From Artemisia argyi (lineage: Eukaryota; Streptophyta; Magnoliopsida; Asterales; Asteraceae), in contig CM060702.1 in assembly GCA_030686995.1 (NCBI GenBank), positions 70,478,440 through 70,542,439 on the forward strand: a DNA stretch of 64,000 nt. The letters run 5' to 3'. Below the pieces are notes generated by a model. The model did no database searches and had not been told where the DNA came from. It saw only the letters and a program-made list of their open reading frames with translations. A program made the translations under genes and the position numbers. Shown here piece after piece: positions 12,189-24,084 of this stretch. Numbering within the stretch: position 1 is the stretch's first letter; every line of letters begins with the position of its first letter.

Positions 12189-13632
12189 TGATGAGGCGAA
12201 AAATGAACCGTTTTTAGGGGGTCATTTTAGCCCGGATTCGAATTTATTTGATCAAATAATGCCCTAAATCGTTCCTTTTGTCATTTTAAGAACTTTTGGA
12301 ATGAATTCTGGAAAAGGAAGTATTTTTGACGTTTTTGGAGCATAAAAGTGAGGAAAACGGAAAAGTCTTAATTTTCCTTGCTGGGAACAGTACCTGACGG
12401 CGTCAAGAGTTCTCAAGTGACGGCGTCAAGAGTAATACAAGAGGTGGAAGTGGATAAAGTCCGTGACGATCCAGAAGAGTTTTGCACTAGGGACATGACG
12501 ACGTCACCATAGGCCGTCATGGTCCAAATAAAAGTGACGGCCCAGAATAATATTACACATGACGGCGTCGAAACAGGATCTAGGCAATCCGATTTCATTA
12601 TGGGCGGCGAGTTGACGGCGTCAGAATTTCCTTCTTGACGCCGTCACCCTGTAAAATCTATATATAGTTTTGCAATTTTCATTCATTAGAGGGGAACAAT
12701 TAGGGTGTAACTTTGGAGAGAAACCCTAGTTCGAATATTACAGCTTTTTCAAGGGTTTTTACCCTTTGAAACCTTTCATGTTCAATTGAGATAAGTACTC
12801 TTTCAATTCATTCAATATGTCTATGTGTTGTTTGAATATATCTTACACTTGTCTTGAATTTAACATGCTTGGCTAGATCTCTTGTGTGTTTGCTTAGATG
12901 TAGTGAAACCTAGATGTTAATTATGGGTTGATTGTTTGTTTCTAGTTGTTACGGATGATTGTATTCGATGTTAGGCTTAAGAAAACTGGCAGACTTCCAT
13001 TGGTAACATGCTTGAACGTCTTAAGAAACATGATCAGAGGTGTACTATGATTTTTGGTTGTATTTAATGCGTAGGAGAATTCTAATGATCCCATGTTAGG
13101 AGTTTCTAACGGCTTGACATAGGAGTGAAGTAGGATCCTATAGAGTTAGGGAATATTGTACACGGCCCTACGACTAGTATTAAGGAATACGACCCGTCAT
13201 CCATGCAATTGTAACAAACTATCAACCTGTAAAAGATATCTAGGGAGTAATGAAACCTAAGTAAACACAACTTTCCCTATTATTGTTCACACCACTAGTT
13301 TAATTAGATTTTATTTTCATTTATGTTATTTTATTTTGATTGCATCTTATTTATTGGGTTAGTTGATTAGCAATTAATTCCGCCCACTCTTCTAAAACTG
13401 AGATTTTACTTGCTTTATAAAAAATATAAAAATACAAAAAGAATCATCCCTCACCTCTAGACCTAGTTTTTAGGCTTTCTAATCCTAGCGACATTATTCC
13501 TGAGTTGAACGATTAATCCCCCGGTACTTGTCACTATACTATACTACAACGATCAGGTACACTGCCTAGTGGGGGTTGTAAGCTTCTCGAGATCCCTCGA
13601 GAGGTAAATCCTGGTGCGATTCCCACGTATCA
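12189..13632 (+). repeat. 3' LTR of the nested element
   Basis: Starts TGATGAGGCG and ends CCCACGTATCA. The motif array is retained: 12395-12405, 12418-12428, 12496-12506 (central base A), 12560-12570 (last base changed), 12613-12623 and 12636-12646. TATATATA follows about 12659-12666. Confidence 0.9.
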
Positions 13633-14150
13633 GATATCTTCACATTCCTAGGGCTACCTTTCTTTATCTAAGGGTCAATTTTAACAAAAGGGGGTCGAGG
13701 ATTATCAACAAGAATGTTATAGTAAGTGATTTCCTCCTTAGTGGGATATAAATTGAAATAATCATCATGTTTTAGGTCTATCTCCCCTTCCTCAAGTCCC
13801 TCTACATCCTCAACAACCGCAGAATTATTAGGTCCTAAGTCCTCATTTGAATACATGACGATTGCTAGGTCATTAAGTGTACTATCAAACTCAATGCCAA
13901 TTAACCTATTAAGCTCCCTAAGTTATCTCGCTTTCAAACTGATCACGGAACACAATCATTTCCTCAGGTGAAAGGGGCGGATTCGCATTTTCCATAATGG
14001 CAAACGGAACAGTCAATGAACTTAATTTACTAACAAAGGCACAAAGAAAAAGATAGACTACAAGAAAACCTATAAAAATAAAAATCTAACTAGAAAGGAA
14101 TCTAGTGACTAGACCTAATAAAAATAAATCTCGACCTAAACAATAACTAT
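13633..14150 (-). pseudogene. degenerate N-terminal ORF of the outer element
   Basis: A minus-strand ATG at 13995 opens MENANPPLSPEEMIVFRDQF and stops after about 25 codons. A second frame (13668-13856) contains DLGPNNSAVVEDVEGLEEGE and YNILVDNPRPPFVKIDP before a stop. The nested element interrupts just downstream. No standard Gag domain is seen, so the outer element may already have lost its Gag before it was split. Confidence 0.5.
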
Positions 14151-14175
14151 TCCCCAGCAGCGGTGCCAAAAACTT
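14151..14175 (-). other. putative primer-binding site of the outer element
   Basis: On the minus strand the sequence after the 5' LTR is AAGTTTTTGGCACCGCTGCT followed by GGGG, the same motif class as at 6994-7018. It fixes the minus orientation of the element. Confidence 0.6.
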
Positions 14176-15622
14176 TGATGTGCGGGTTGTGGTCTACAAA
14201 AAAGTTTTACTTTTCAAGGGATATTGAGAAGCTTACAATCCCCACCAGGCAGTGGACCTGACCGATGTAGTATAGTGAAGTGGCAAGAACCAGGGGATTG
14301 ATCGTTCTGCACATGGAATAGTGTTCGTTAGGATTGAAATTAATCTAACTAGGTCTAGAGGTGAGGGATGATTCTATTTGTATTTTTATATTTTATAGAA
14401 AGCAAGTAAAATATCGAGTTTTGGAAGAGTGGGCGGAATTAGTTGCTAGTCAACTAACCCAAATAACTACTAATGCAATAAAAATAAAATGACAATAAAA
14501 TAAAATGTGAAACTATATACGGAGAAAACGTGTTTACTTAGATTTAATTACTCCATAGTTATCTTTTATTGATTGATAAGCTTGTTACAATTGCGTGGGT
14601 GACGGGTTGCATTCCTTAATACTAATTGTGGGGCCGTGTACGATCTTCCCCAACTCTATAAGCTTGTATCTCTTCCTGTGGCGACACGTTAAGTATCCAT
14701 ACCATGGCCTCCTTAATAATCACTTATGCATTAAATACAACCATTAAAATCGTAGTACACATCCGATTTATGTATCTTAAGACGTTCAAGCAAGTTACCG
14801 AATAGGAGGTTAGTCAGTTTTCTTAAGTCTAACATCGATTAACAATCACACAACAACAATTAGTAACCAACCATCAATCAAAAATCAATAACTAGGTTTC
14901 ACTACATCTAAGCAAACACAAATAAACCTAGCCTAGCATGTTAAAAGAAAGACAAGCGTAAATAAAATCAAACAACACATAGACATATTGAATGATTGAT
15001 AGATTACTTATCTTCAATTAAACATGGAAGAGACAAGGGTATGAAACCCTTAAAAACTTCTGAAAGTTTGACCTAGGGTTTGTGTGACAAAGTTCCTCTC
15101 CAAAGTTGCACACTAATGAATGAAAAATCCAAAACTATATATAGGTTTACAAGGGTGACAGCGTCACCTTTTGATGGTTAACGCCGCCATCTTATCGCGG
15201 CTAGGGTTTCTTGTCGTCCAATCCAACTTCTTGATGTCGTCTCGTTCTATGGGTTATGGGCTGTCATGATTTAAGAGTTACATGTGACGACCTTCTTCAG
15301 GTAAAGGTTGACGTTGTCAGGTGCTAATGCCCAAAAAGTCTTTTGGCGCGTCAAGTGTAAAATAAATATCCACCTCTTGATCAACAAGTGCCGGCGTCAC
15401 ATTGTGACTCTTGACGCCGTCAGGTACTGTTTCCAGCTTGGATTCTTGACTTTGTCGTTTTCTTCACTTTTATGCTCCAAAAACGTCCAAAATTTATGTT
15501 TTCCAGAATTCTCTCCAAAAGTACCTAAAATGAGAAAAGGAACGATTTTTGGTAATAATTGATCATATTATCATGACTTAAGGCTTAAATGACCCCTTAA
15601 AAGCGTAACAAATTTCGTTTCA
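14176..15622 (-). repeat. 5' LTR of the outer element
   Basis: Colinear with 923-2373 on the same strand. The right terminus is degraded: the copy follows the pattern up to ...AACAAATTTCG at 15617 and then lacks the expected CCTCTTCA end, so the boundary may lie anywhere from 15617 to 15622. TATATATA is retained near 15135, with related TGACG/CGTC motifs beside it. Confidence 0.8.
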
Positions 15623-16748
15623 TTCTTAATTCGTTTCGTAGCGTGATGGTTGATGTGGTCCTTGTTAGGATCCTTTGATATGCTTGATTATATGATATGA
15701 TGTGATTCGTTCCGTTCTTAATTCTTATGCCCGAGTTTACTAATTAGTCATGGAGGTACCATGGCCGTGTCATCAAAGCACCGATGGTATGACACTTTCT
15801 GTGGAGGTGTGATTGATCCACGACGTCCTCATTTTGTAGGATATGTTATGATATGAAATCTCTTGGCCATTTTGAAGTATGTGTAACCCTGTCATGCGAG
15901 CAGGATGCATGTATGATTTTGTTTTGGAGGGGCGTATGGATGCATCCTAGGCTTTGTTTCATTTCGTTTCGTAGCGTGATGGTTGTGCGTGCTCTGTACC
16001 CATACACCTTTGGGAGTGTGATCGACTCCATGTGGTACCGAGAGGTCTTCCCTCTCTGTATCCTTTGATATGCGGTACCCAGAGGTCTCCCTCTCCATAT
16101 CCTTTGATGTGACAGATATGTGATTATCTGATTCGAGACCTATTCGAGTGGCTCTGGTAGGTCGGCTCGTGGCTTCCTTATGTTTCTATGTGTCTATTCG
16201 AGTGGCTCTGGTAGACACGCCTTTGTTGATATGTTCTCTTATTTCTCTTATGATTATACTTATGATGCTTCGTTTCCCTTTGACTTATGATATTCGTTCA
16301 GTTGTACGTTAATCTCTTATGCATTTGACAGATGATATTCCTTTCCGCAGAAGCTTATGATGTCCTATTTCTTATACTTATATATGTTTCGTTTATCCAT
16401 TTGCTTTGTTATATATCTGTTCACTAGGCTTTTTAAGCTCAGCCACATTTCCTTTCCTGCGGCAGGTTTTAGGTTGGAAGCTGGGTTTGGGTGAAGAGAG
16501 AGTATAGGAGCGTTAGTTGACTACCCCGATGATTAGAAGCCCATTTACTTCTGGATTAGATTTGGATTTGGATTCGATTAGATTTTTGTTTAGTTTTATG
16601 TTCTCATTTTTTTATAGAGTTCGTATATCTTTTGTATCCTTCGAATGCCTTTGTAACTTTATGTTTATAAGTCTTTCGCTTGCGTTTGTATATTCTGAAT
16701 TGGCACCATAATGTGACATTTTGACCCTTTTCGGGTTGGGGTGTTGCA
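15623..16748 (+). repeat. right part of the old Gypsy-type LTR
   Basis: The segment has internal short duplications (TTTCGTAGCGTGATGGTTG at about 15632 and 15966; TATTCGAGTGGCTCTGGTAG at about 16142 and 16194). It ends TTTTCGGGTTGGGGTGTTGCA, like many plant Gypsy LTRs. The frames inside are short and not supported as genes. Confidence 0.45.
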
Positions 16749-17374
16749 CCTGCAACCTTTGGGAAGTTAAATGAGCTAGTGCTATTTTCATAATTCTAAA
16801 AGGGATGTTTGGAAGAAGGGTTTATGATGAAGCAGATGGCTAATACCTTAACTTCTCCTATTCTTATATTCTTTCTTTGATTCTCTGAGACATTTATGAG
16901 GTGCTGGAGTTTCATACATGGATCAGTAGAATCAGAAGAAGGGTATTATAGAAGTTGGAGGGTTAAAATGTAGTTTCCTGCTGGTATGGTGATTGTACTG
17001 ATTAACGGTATAAATCAATTGGTGTTGATATAGAAAACACACTGTCTTCTATCCTAATTGCTCACCTGAATGCAGAAATGACTATGGAATCCGCAATTTG
17101 ATAGGTTATATACCTAAATATTTCCAGTTCTATCCATATGAACTGAAATATTATTGAGCTCACTTAAAAAGATGGCCTTGTAGTTGGTTTTACTAGGTCT
17201 AACTTACTAATAAGAGTCTGTTATATTATCTAATAGGCCTTAGTTAGGTAATTAGGTGATGAAACATGGATCTCATTAGTCAAGTAGCCTTGTAATACCA
17301 TAAAGTAGGTTTCTTTTTGTGAAGGGTAAAGTGAGTTGGTGGGCAGTGTATGAAGATAGGAATAGTGAGGAGTG
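16749..17374. other. unassigned intergenic sequence
   Basis: No gene or boundary was recognised. Positions 17370-17374 (GAGTG) are the left target duplication of the adjacent solo LTR. Confidence 0.4.
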
Positions 17375-18662
17375 TGTTGACATGAATAATGCTTAAAAAC
17401 ATTGTTAACATATTAACAATATCTCTATGTTTTGATAATTACAAAGCATAAACTCATTAAGCTAAAACTTATGACGTAAACAAGTATTTAGAGTTAAATA
17501 TTTCATTTTGCATCCAAATCACTTAAGGTATGAATAAACAAAGTGTTTATTGCATTCTATGATCAAAGGAAATTTTTCTAATCACTAGTATTTTTATAAA
17601 ATGTCTTAAACATTTTATATCTTTTACAAAATTACTTTTGGAATTAAAAGAATATGTTTAATTCATTATAAATATATGATTTCAAATTTCCAACAAAAAA
17701 TGACAAATTTTATCCAGAAAAACATTCCCTACTAAAGGACAAGCAACTCCAACGTTCTGGAGGGGGCAGCCCCTTTAATCATTAAGGGGACTGGCCCCTA
17801 ATTAAGGGGACCAGCCACGATCCAGAACAGTATTTTGCTCCCCTATAAATACTAGTTCATTCCACATATTTTTCTCACCTTTTGCACTCCTAAACTTTCT
17901 GTTCTAGATCTCCATTTCTATTCTTTAAATCCTTTGATCATACACACATAAATCTTTGTTTCAAAGTGATCCAAACATCAACCTCTCAAATGCAAGAGAA
18001 GAATACTTCTAACCTTCAAGACAAGAAGTATTACAACTTGTTGTGACCTCCACATCCAAGTTGTTTGAGCATCTTTCATTACACATATTTCTTTGTGGTA
18101 TTTGTTGTGAATATTTGATAGAATATAGATTAACTTAGTGTGTAGATAGAGTGATTGTTTAGAAGATTGGTGTGAAATAGATTGGTGTGAAGTAGATAGT
18201 TGTGAAGAAGATAGTTGGGAAGTAGATAGTTGTGAAGAAGATAGGTGTGAAGATAGATAGGTGTGAAGTAGTTGTGTATAAGGTGTGATCAAGTTGTGAT
18301 GAAGTTGTGGTGTGTAAATTGGTGTGTAAGGTTTTCTCCGCCATAAGGGACTTTGTTGACATAGTGAAGAAAACTTTCGAGTTAGGTGCTCGGGGAGTGG
18401 AGTAGGGCAAGGAAGGTGTCCTTGTAGCCGAACCACTATAAATCTCTTATCTCGCGGTTCGATCTTTCCATTTCTCATTTATTTCTTTACTTACATTATT
18501 CTTGTTATATCATACATATATATTGTTGTTTATATTGTGCAAGACTTGAGATCACATAATATCGAATCTAAATTTTTTAAAGTTAAGAAAACACACAAAC
18601 TATCTTTTATAACAAATTAAAAAGACGTAAAACTATTCAACCCCCCTTCTAGTATTTCCACA
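17375..18662 (+). mobile_element. solo LTR, probably Copia class, with perfect 5-bp target duplication
   Basis: The 1288-bp unit starts TGTTGACATG and ends TATTTCCACA. GAGTG flanks it at 17370-17374 and 18663-18667. A CCTATAAATAC box near 17842 is correctly placed for an LTR promoter. The tail CAACCCCCCTTCTAG resembles Copia LTR ends. Between about 18160 and 18290 a degenerate repeat of AGTAGATAGTTGTGAAGA produces low-complexity Ser/Thr/His frames on the minus strand that are not genes. A solo LTR arises by recombination between the two LTRs of a full element. Confidence 0.85.
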
Positions 18663-18667
18663 GAGTG

Positions 18668-19206
18668 AAAGATGAACCTACTTGGTCTTATCTATACACT
18701 GCCAAGGAGGTAATGGATGGTACTCACTGCAAGGAGTGTGTTCCCAGTTGTGTGATGCCATTGTAGTAGTTGTAAATGTAGCATGACTAGTATATCTCTT
18801 GTTGTGGAGAGGTAATGGGTGCCTAGTGATGCCAAGCTCCTATCTACTATAGTTATTGTAGTGGCAGGTTGAATGACTATGGTGGAGAAGAACTTGGAAA
18901 TGTAACTAGATGGTAAGGTGCGGATTAAGGTGAATTTTGGTCATGAATGATTGCTTGAAGTGATTAAAGATCAGTGAGCTGAATATAGTACTCTGTATTA
19001 GATTTCTAGTTTTGTCAGATATAGGAAGAAACATTATCTGATATCGGATAAACTCTTGTTTTCTCTGTTTTGGGGTTGTCCAAAACAGGGTGTTTATTCA
19101 AGCATTGTACGAATTTTGTGTAGTAATAATATATTTCATCTTCGCACAAAAAAAATATACCTACCATTATATGAAAAATGCTTTTGTTAATTTAACATCT
19201 CTGAAG
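18668..19206. other. unassigned sequence
   Basis: No coding frame or repeat was recognised. An A-tract at 19145-19153 follows a 3'UTR-like stretch, but no gene can be attached to it. Confidence 0.3.
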
Positions 19207-20035
19207 TGTTAGTTTTATAACATGTAGAATTTAAATAGCATGACAATCATTAAACATATAGCATCGAAGTAATCACGCGGAAGCTAAGGATCATAATTAA
19301 CGTATAAGGGATTAACCATAACTGAAACAAACATGTACCTTTATTATTCTAGCACAAATAAGAATCAAACTTCAATAACCTTGATTAAGTGATGAACCCT
19401 AATTAGGGTTTGATTAGGGATCTATTAATAACCCCTTACCGTTATTTTATTCGATCCAAGATATTAACTATAGTGAGTTAATACAACGTTCTTGTACACA
19501 CGAATTAATAACGTATTAATGTTTATGCTAGTAAGACACAAATCAATATTTTTCTGACAAGCAAAAAATCAAACAAGCTTATGGGAGGGCTTGTACGATC
19601 GGCTTGGGAGCAAGAAAAGAAAGAAAACACAATTAGGGTTAATGTGTGTACAAGTTCTAGCAAACAATGAACTCTTGTGTATGTTTATATAGCCTACAAA
19701 ACTTGGAGGACAAGTTGGTTTGGGTTAGGGTTTCCCCTCCCCCTTGTCGACCGGATTTGGAGCCCAAGATGGGTTTCCGGATCCTTCTTGGCTACTTATT
19801 ACACTCTAGTCCTTTAACTTGATATTTAACGATAGTTAGCCAATTCCGTTAACTACTAACGACCGTTAGTCATTCCTTGTGTTTAAATAATAAATATATA
19901 TAACGTTTTATATACATTAATTATTATTCATTAATACTCATTTATAACGTGTATAATCCCGTGATCTCGAGTTCGATTCTAGACATATATACGTATTAAT
20001 ATTTATCCACATAACCAACATAACATTATCTAACA
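19207..20035 (-). repeat. possible LTR remnant, minus orientation
   Basis: The unit is bounded by TGTTAG (19207) and CTAACA (20035), a perfect 6-bp terminal inverted pair. It has a minus-strand TATA-like CTATATAAAC near 19682-19692. No target duplication was found, and the class (probably Copia) rests on general look only. Confidence 0.35.
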
Positions 20036-20528
20036 TAACATTACAAGATAAATTTCTAGAAGTTTAGAGAAGAAAAGAAGAGCAAGAAGAAGTAATTCCA
20101 ATAATAGTATCATATTATAGCCATAACTGAGATAACTTTACTTCATACTAATTATGTCACAAGAAAAGGATTGGCTCCTCCCTTATTACGAAGTAATTCA
20201 TTTATGGGTTAGTCATAAACAGCAAAAGAGGCTAACTGCAAGTGTTTTTACGCTTTTTAAGCCGTGTTATATAGCTTAGTATATGATCATGATTTAAAAA
20301 TCTTTCACATTATATTTAACGGTGTTGTTACAAATGTTAATTTTTTTTTTGAGAATTTGTTCAATTGTCTCATTTCTTTAGAATCCCAAATTTGCCTACT
20401 AAAATAAAGATTTGAAAAGTTGTTGTTTGTAGTATATGTAATGCAGATTGCTAATGAACCCAAAAACTGGTACAGTAATATTAAAAGCTATGCACAATAT
20501 ATGCATGAAGTAGACCATCAATGAATTA

Positions 20529-20780
20529 CTCCCTCCGTCCCAAAATTATAGTCCCCTATTGACTTTTTCGATCTTTCTTTCTTAACTTTGACTATAAATA
20601 TTTTTCTTTGTGCTATAAATTTTTTGATAAAAGTTATACCAAATGAAAATACATTTAAAACTCAATTCATTTATATATTTTGTATCAAGTATTATGTAAT
20701 ATAAACAAAAATAATTAAGGTCAAAGTTGAAAAGTAAAGACCGAAAAAGTCAATAGGGGACAATAATTTTGAGATGGAGG
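20529..20780. mobile_element. Stowaway-type MITE (Tc1/Mariner)
   Basis: A 252-bp unit begins CTCCCTCCGTCCCAAAATTA and ends with the inverted form TAATTTTGAGATGGAGG. It is flanked by the TA dinucleotide at 20527-20528 and 20781-20782. The CTCCCTCCGTCCC terminus is the classical Stowaway signature in plants. Confidence 0.9.
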
Positions 20781-20782
20781 TA

Positions 20783-21637
20783 GGATAACTTTAATTACCA
20801 AAAAAACACAAATGATTTAAACTAGAGAATTGGCTAGTGGCTGCGCGAATGCAAGCCCCCACTAGCACAAATTATGATGTAGGCTCGACAACTTGGGCTG
20901 ACCTTCGGGTGGCACCCCTCTTAGGTGCAATGGAGGTCACCAACCTAGCTAGGCCATGGTCATTTATGATCAACCGTTGACCCTGTCAAGGTAATTAAGT
21001 ATGTAACTCAGTCTCATCTTTCTATATTTATTTAGCTTCTCGTTCCTTCCTTTCACTTTACTCTTTCAGCTGATGTAGGATTGTTTAAGCACTTCTGGTT
21101 TAACTTCATATTCCATATGGTAAAATGAGGCAAATATATCAAAAGACAAAGAAAGTATTTGCATAACTGCATCCCTAGTTCCTATCTATTTTTATTGCAG
21201 TTTTCATTGATTGATCAACACATACGAGTACACCTGATTCTGCTACTACCTTTGGTGGGAATTTGCAACCTAAAGCGAATGAGTTATGAGTACCTTACTG
21301 TTCTTGCAATTGATACATTATTGTTAGTCCGTTATCTATGTACAAAAACACAAACAGGCTGTGTCTTAACCTTTAAAGATACAACAGTACGTGAAACATG
21401 CTTGCTACTCGCAGTAAACTCAAAGGTATATATATATCGTAGCAATAGCATTGGGTAACATGCAATAACTCAATAAAACATGTGTTATTTCTGTTCTACA
21501 ATTATTTAATCTTTTTGGAATACAAAAAATTCAAAATGGCATGGGAAGGATACAGCTTTTAGCTGCTAAATTAGTGTGGTACGTTGGTGCATTGTCACAT
21601 CATTCTTCATAAAACCAACTAAAGCACAATTGTGTGT
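20783..21637. other. intergenic, 3' flank of the GDSL gene
   Basis: No supported gene. Short plus-strand frames here lack homology and overlap the expected 3'UTR of the gene on the opposite strand. Confidence 0.4.
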
Positions 21638-23423
21638 TCAAATCTTAGAAAGCGCTCGTATGTTCATTGGTGAAATATCTTTAGAATCCCCATCAATAAG
21701 ACGCTTTGCTATAATTTTATAAGCATTTTCAGTAACATGGTACGGATCCCAGAAAAGGTACTTCGATCTATCTGGACAAACCTTAGAATTTGGCACACAT
21801 GGAACTACACCACTATGTTTACCAAACGCACCACAACATGAAACATCGGCGACTTCAAAACCTACAAGAATGACACATACACGGCATTACACACAGCCAA
21901 TACATCTCTATGAAAGATGTCACAATCCATGAAAATAAAACAGATTACTTTTACGTGTGTACAATGAGTAGAAGAAAGTCCCGACATGGATAAATAGATA
22001 AAATAAATCCGGTTTTGAGTAAGAATTACTCACCGTGTGATTTATAGTTCTTAATGATGTCCTGAACAATATTATACACATCTGCATAAACAAATGTCGA
22101 TCCTTTGAGCTTTCTGGTAAGTTCTACGAGCAATCGTCTCAACCGGTGATTGAATAGTTGCGCTAGATTATTTGGAAAAGCTGCACATTCTTGATCTGGA
22201 GATGGGTATAAATCCCTCATATATGGGCAACATCCCATAGGGGGGATACTTGTAACCACAATCTTTCGAGCACCCATACCATAAAGGGTCTGGATGTATC
22301 AAAAAATACCATCTACATCAAGACGATTATTATTGTAATTTAAGGTTAATAAATTATAGTGAGTTCTACCTTGAGTTGCCTTCTATATGTTGATATCAGT
22401 TTTCCAATGAAAATTTTGGGCGGCATTAGTTTTCTGGTGTGGTTGTTAGCAGGTGGTAGGATGTAGTTATTGACGAAATCATTTGAACCAATTGTTGAAG
22501 AGAAGAGAGCATTAGCCAACAGCTTATTTGTTGCAGGTTTGCCTATAAGGGAGATTATATCATCTTTTGTCTTTGCAAAGCTGTGGAGCTGTAAATCCAT
22601 GGGAATTCTCCCATACTGTATCCAATAATTCAAAAACATCATTGGTGTCAAACCAAAATTATAAGTAACTTGCAATGGAAATTGAAAATTCCACGAAAAA
22701 GGTAACAGAAATCCCAAACTTGGAAATATATGGAGGGTATATATACTTATAATTTTCTAGTACGTACGTCAAAATGAGTGCAAGTTCATGTTTTTTATAA
22801 TCTTAGGAGTTGATGCTAAGTTTTCATAATAAGTATAGAAATAAGGTCAAATTTTGCAAATTTCATTCTAACTACTTTTATTCAATTTGAAGTTTATCTC
22901 TATATATTAAAATTAAGCATCCACTCATTTATGATGGAGAAAATCAAATTCCATTTCTAAACTGATATTAAACTCACATAGTTTGCTCCTGTTTCGTTTA
23001 GAATTCCACCAGCACCGGAAGCATAATTAACCCCACGCAGGATTACCGAACCAACAGTGGTTGGAGCCAGATATGGTGGGATAAAGTTTTTGAGACCCAA
23101 AGTTTGTCCTGTAGAAATTTGTGATTACTACTAAAATCAATAGATTTTAGACAACTATAAACAATTCTAGTGAGATAAATAAGTGACTTGCCAATAATGT
23201 CAAAAGCTGTTCTTCCATTTGTAAATCGTCCTGTTGGCTTGCCAAAATCTATACCGCATGGCTTAAAATTAGCCCTAGAGAGTGTTGGGATATAGTTGTT
23301 GTTACCAACATCCGCTATTGAATCACCAAAAATGAATACTGAAGAAATTTTGTTAGCCCCACAGCTTACTAAACATAGCAAGACTGCAAAAAGTATTATC
23401 CACCCGAAACACTTACACGACAT
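21638..23423 (-). CDS. GDSL esterase/lipase, secreted
   Basis: Five exons reconstruct a complete 362-residue product, the usual family length: 23192-23423, 22978-23108, 22370-22615, 22034-22289 and 21638-21861. Phases agree at every junction. Residues 1-23 form a hydrophobic signal peptide (GWIILFAVLLCLVSCGA), so the enzyme should enter the secretory pathway. Family blocks are present: FGDSIADVGNN (catalytic Ser), GVNYASGAGGI (oxyanion Gly), GSNDFVNNY (Asn) and DPYHVTENAY (Asp and His of the triad; the family more often shows HPTE). GDSL enzymes hydrolyse esters of lipids, cutin or acetylated polymers; the substrate cannot be told. Intron 1 has the donor G|GCAAGT (GC-AG class); the other introns are GT-AG. 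No frame damage was seen. Confidence 0.95.
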
Positions 23424-23533
23424 TGATCTAAGAAACGAATTTACCCCAAGGAAAACTAAAGAACGAGTAAATTAAAATTACCAGACTTAGAAAAGAAAAC
23501 TGGTTTTGATACAAATTTCTTATTGGAAATAGC

Positions 23534-23543
23534 CTTTTTTATA
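23534..23543 (-). promoter_or_regulatory. probable TATA box of the GDSL gene
   Basis: The minus strand reads TATAAAAAAG, 111 bp upstream of the ATG, leaving a 5'UTR of roughly 80 nt. Confidence 0.5.
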
Positions 23544-23549
23544 GATTAA

Positions 23550-24084
23550 AAAAGGTGGTTAGAGATCAAATAATTAAAGGGTTGGTCTATGCATGTCCTT
23601 AACCTAAAGAAGGATGTTGGTTAGTTAAAAAGGTTAAAGTATAACAGATTTATATATTAGATGATGTTTTATATTAATCCTTTGAATTATTGGAGCTTAG
23701 CATAGCTAAATAAGATGAAGGAATTAATTAGTGATGTTAACGTTGTTCCCTCCAAATGCAGCACCAGCAAATGTAATTAATGGGACAGCTTAGGCAGCAA
23801 AACTGAAAGGGAAAACTATAGCTTAGACCTACAACATATAGTAGAGCATACCCCAAAAAAATAAACAAGTAGCTTCAGTTCTGTCTTTGCCAAACTCGTC
23901 ACTTCAATATACACTTATTGGAGATATGTAGTTTCAAGCATATGTACTGTAGAGTATAGAGTGTACGTCTTGTACGGTTATGAACAGTTTCGTCACTGAT
24001 GGTGAATAGATTAGTAGCATTGCTATGGAATGTGCCAATGTGGTAATGGTTTTTTGACGATTTTTCTATAATCTAGTACACAAA
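23550..24084. other. intergenic, upstream of the GDSL gene
   Basis: No gene or repeat was recognised. Positions 24080-24084 (ACAAA) are the left flank of the next retroelement. Confidence 0.4.

Larger units (their letters stand above)
5553..13632 (+). mobile_element. nested non-autonomous Gypsy-like LTR retroelement (plus)
   Basis: Two nearly identical LTRs (1441 and 1444 bp, TG...CA) flank a 5.2-kb internal domain. The domain has a primer-binding-type motif right after the 5' LTR, a Gag plus protease frame with three in-frame stops, a 141-codon downstream frame and about 2.5 kb of non-coding sequence. There is no reverse transcriptase, RNase H or integrase. Flanking pentamers are GGTAC (5548-5552) and GATAT (13633-13637), matching at three of five positions, so the target duplication is poor. 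Its LTRs are recognisably related to those of the element it interrupts, but belong to a diverged subfamily and lie in the opposite orientation. Confidence 0.85.
923..15622 (-). mobile_element. outer non-autonomous Gypsy-like LTR retroelement (minus), split by a nested relative
   Basis: Two direct copies of a roughly 1.45-kb LTR (923-2373 and 14176 to about 15622) face the minus strand. The internal domain is only about 3.7 kb once the nested element at 5553-13632 is removed. It holds a primer-binding-type motif next to the right LTR, a short degenerate N-terminal ORF, a protease-like fragment and about 2.6 kb without coding capacity. No integrase, reverse transcriptase or RNase H is visible. 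The LTRs differ at roughly 8 percent of the positions I compared, so this copy is older than its guest. The 3' edge is uncertain because a short repeat of the host flank (TTGATGTGGTCCTT) lies on both sides. A large gag-pro-only derivative related to Athila/Tat-like Gypsy elements is the most likely identity. Confidence 0.8.

Noticed and set aside
5548..13637. GGTAC/GATAT as a clear target duplication of the nested element
   Set aside because: Only three of five bases agree; the element is defined by its LTRs, not by the flanks.
15618..15660. TTGATGTGGTCCTT on both sides of the outer element as a 14-bp target duplication
   Set aside because: LTR retrotransposons duplicate 4-6 bp, and about 35 bp separates the right copy from the LTR. 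It is more likely a repeat within the host LTR or a small rearrangement.
17978..18478. 166-codon minus-strand frame rich in Ser/Gln/His
   Set aside because: It lies wholly inside the solo LTR, and its repeats come from a degenerate tandem repeat of TAGATAGTTGTGAAGA. No domain is present.
21159..21458. 99-codon plus-strand frame
   Set aside because: In the 3' flank of the GDSL gene on the other strand, with no homology or promoter.
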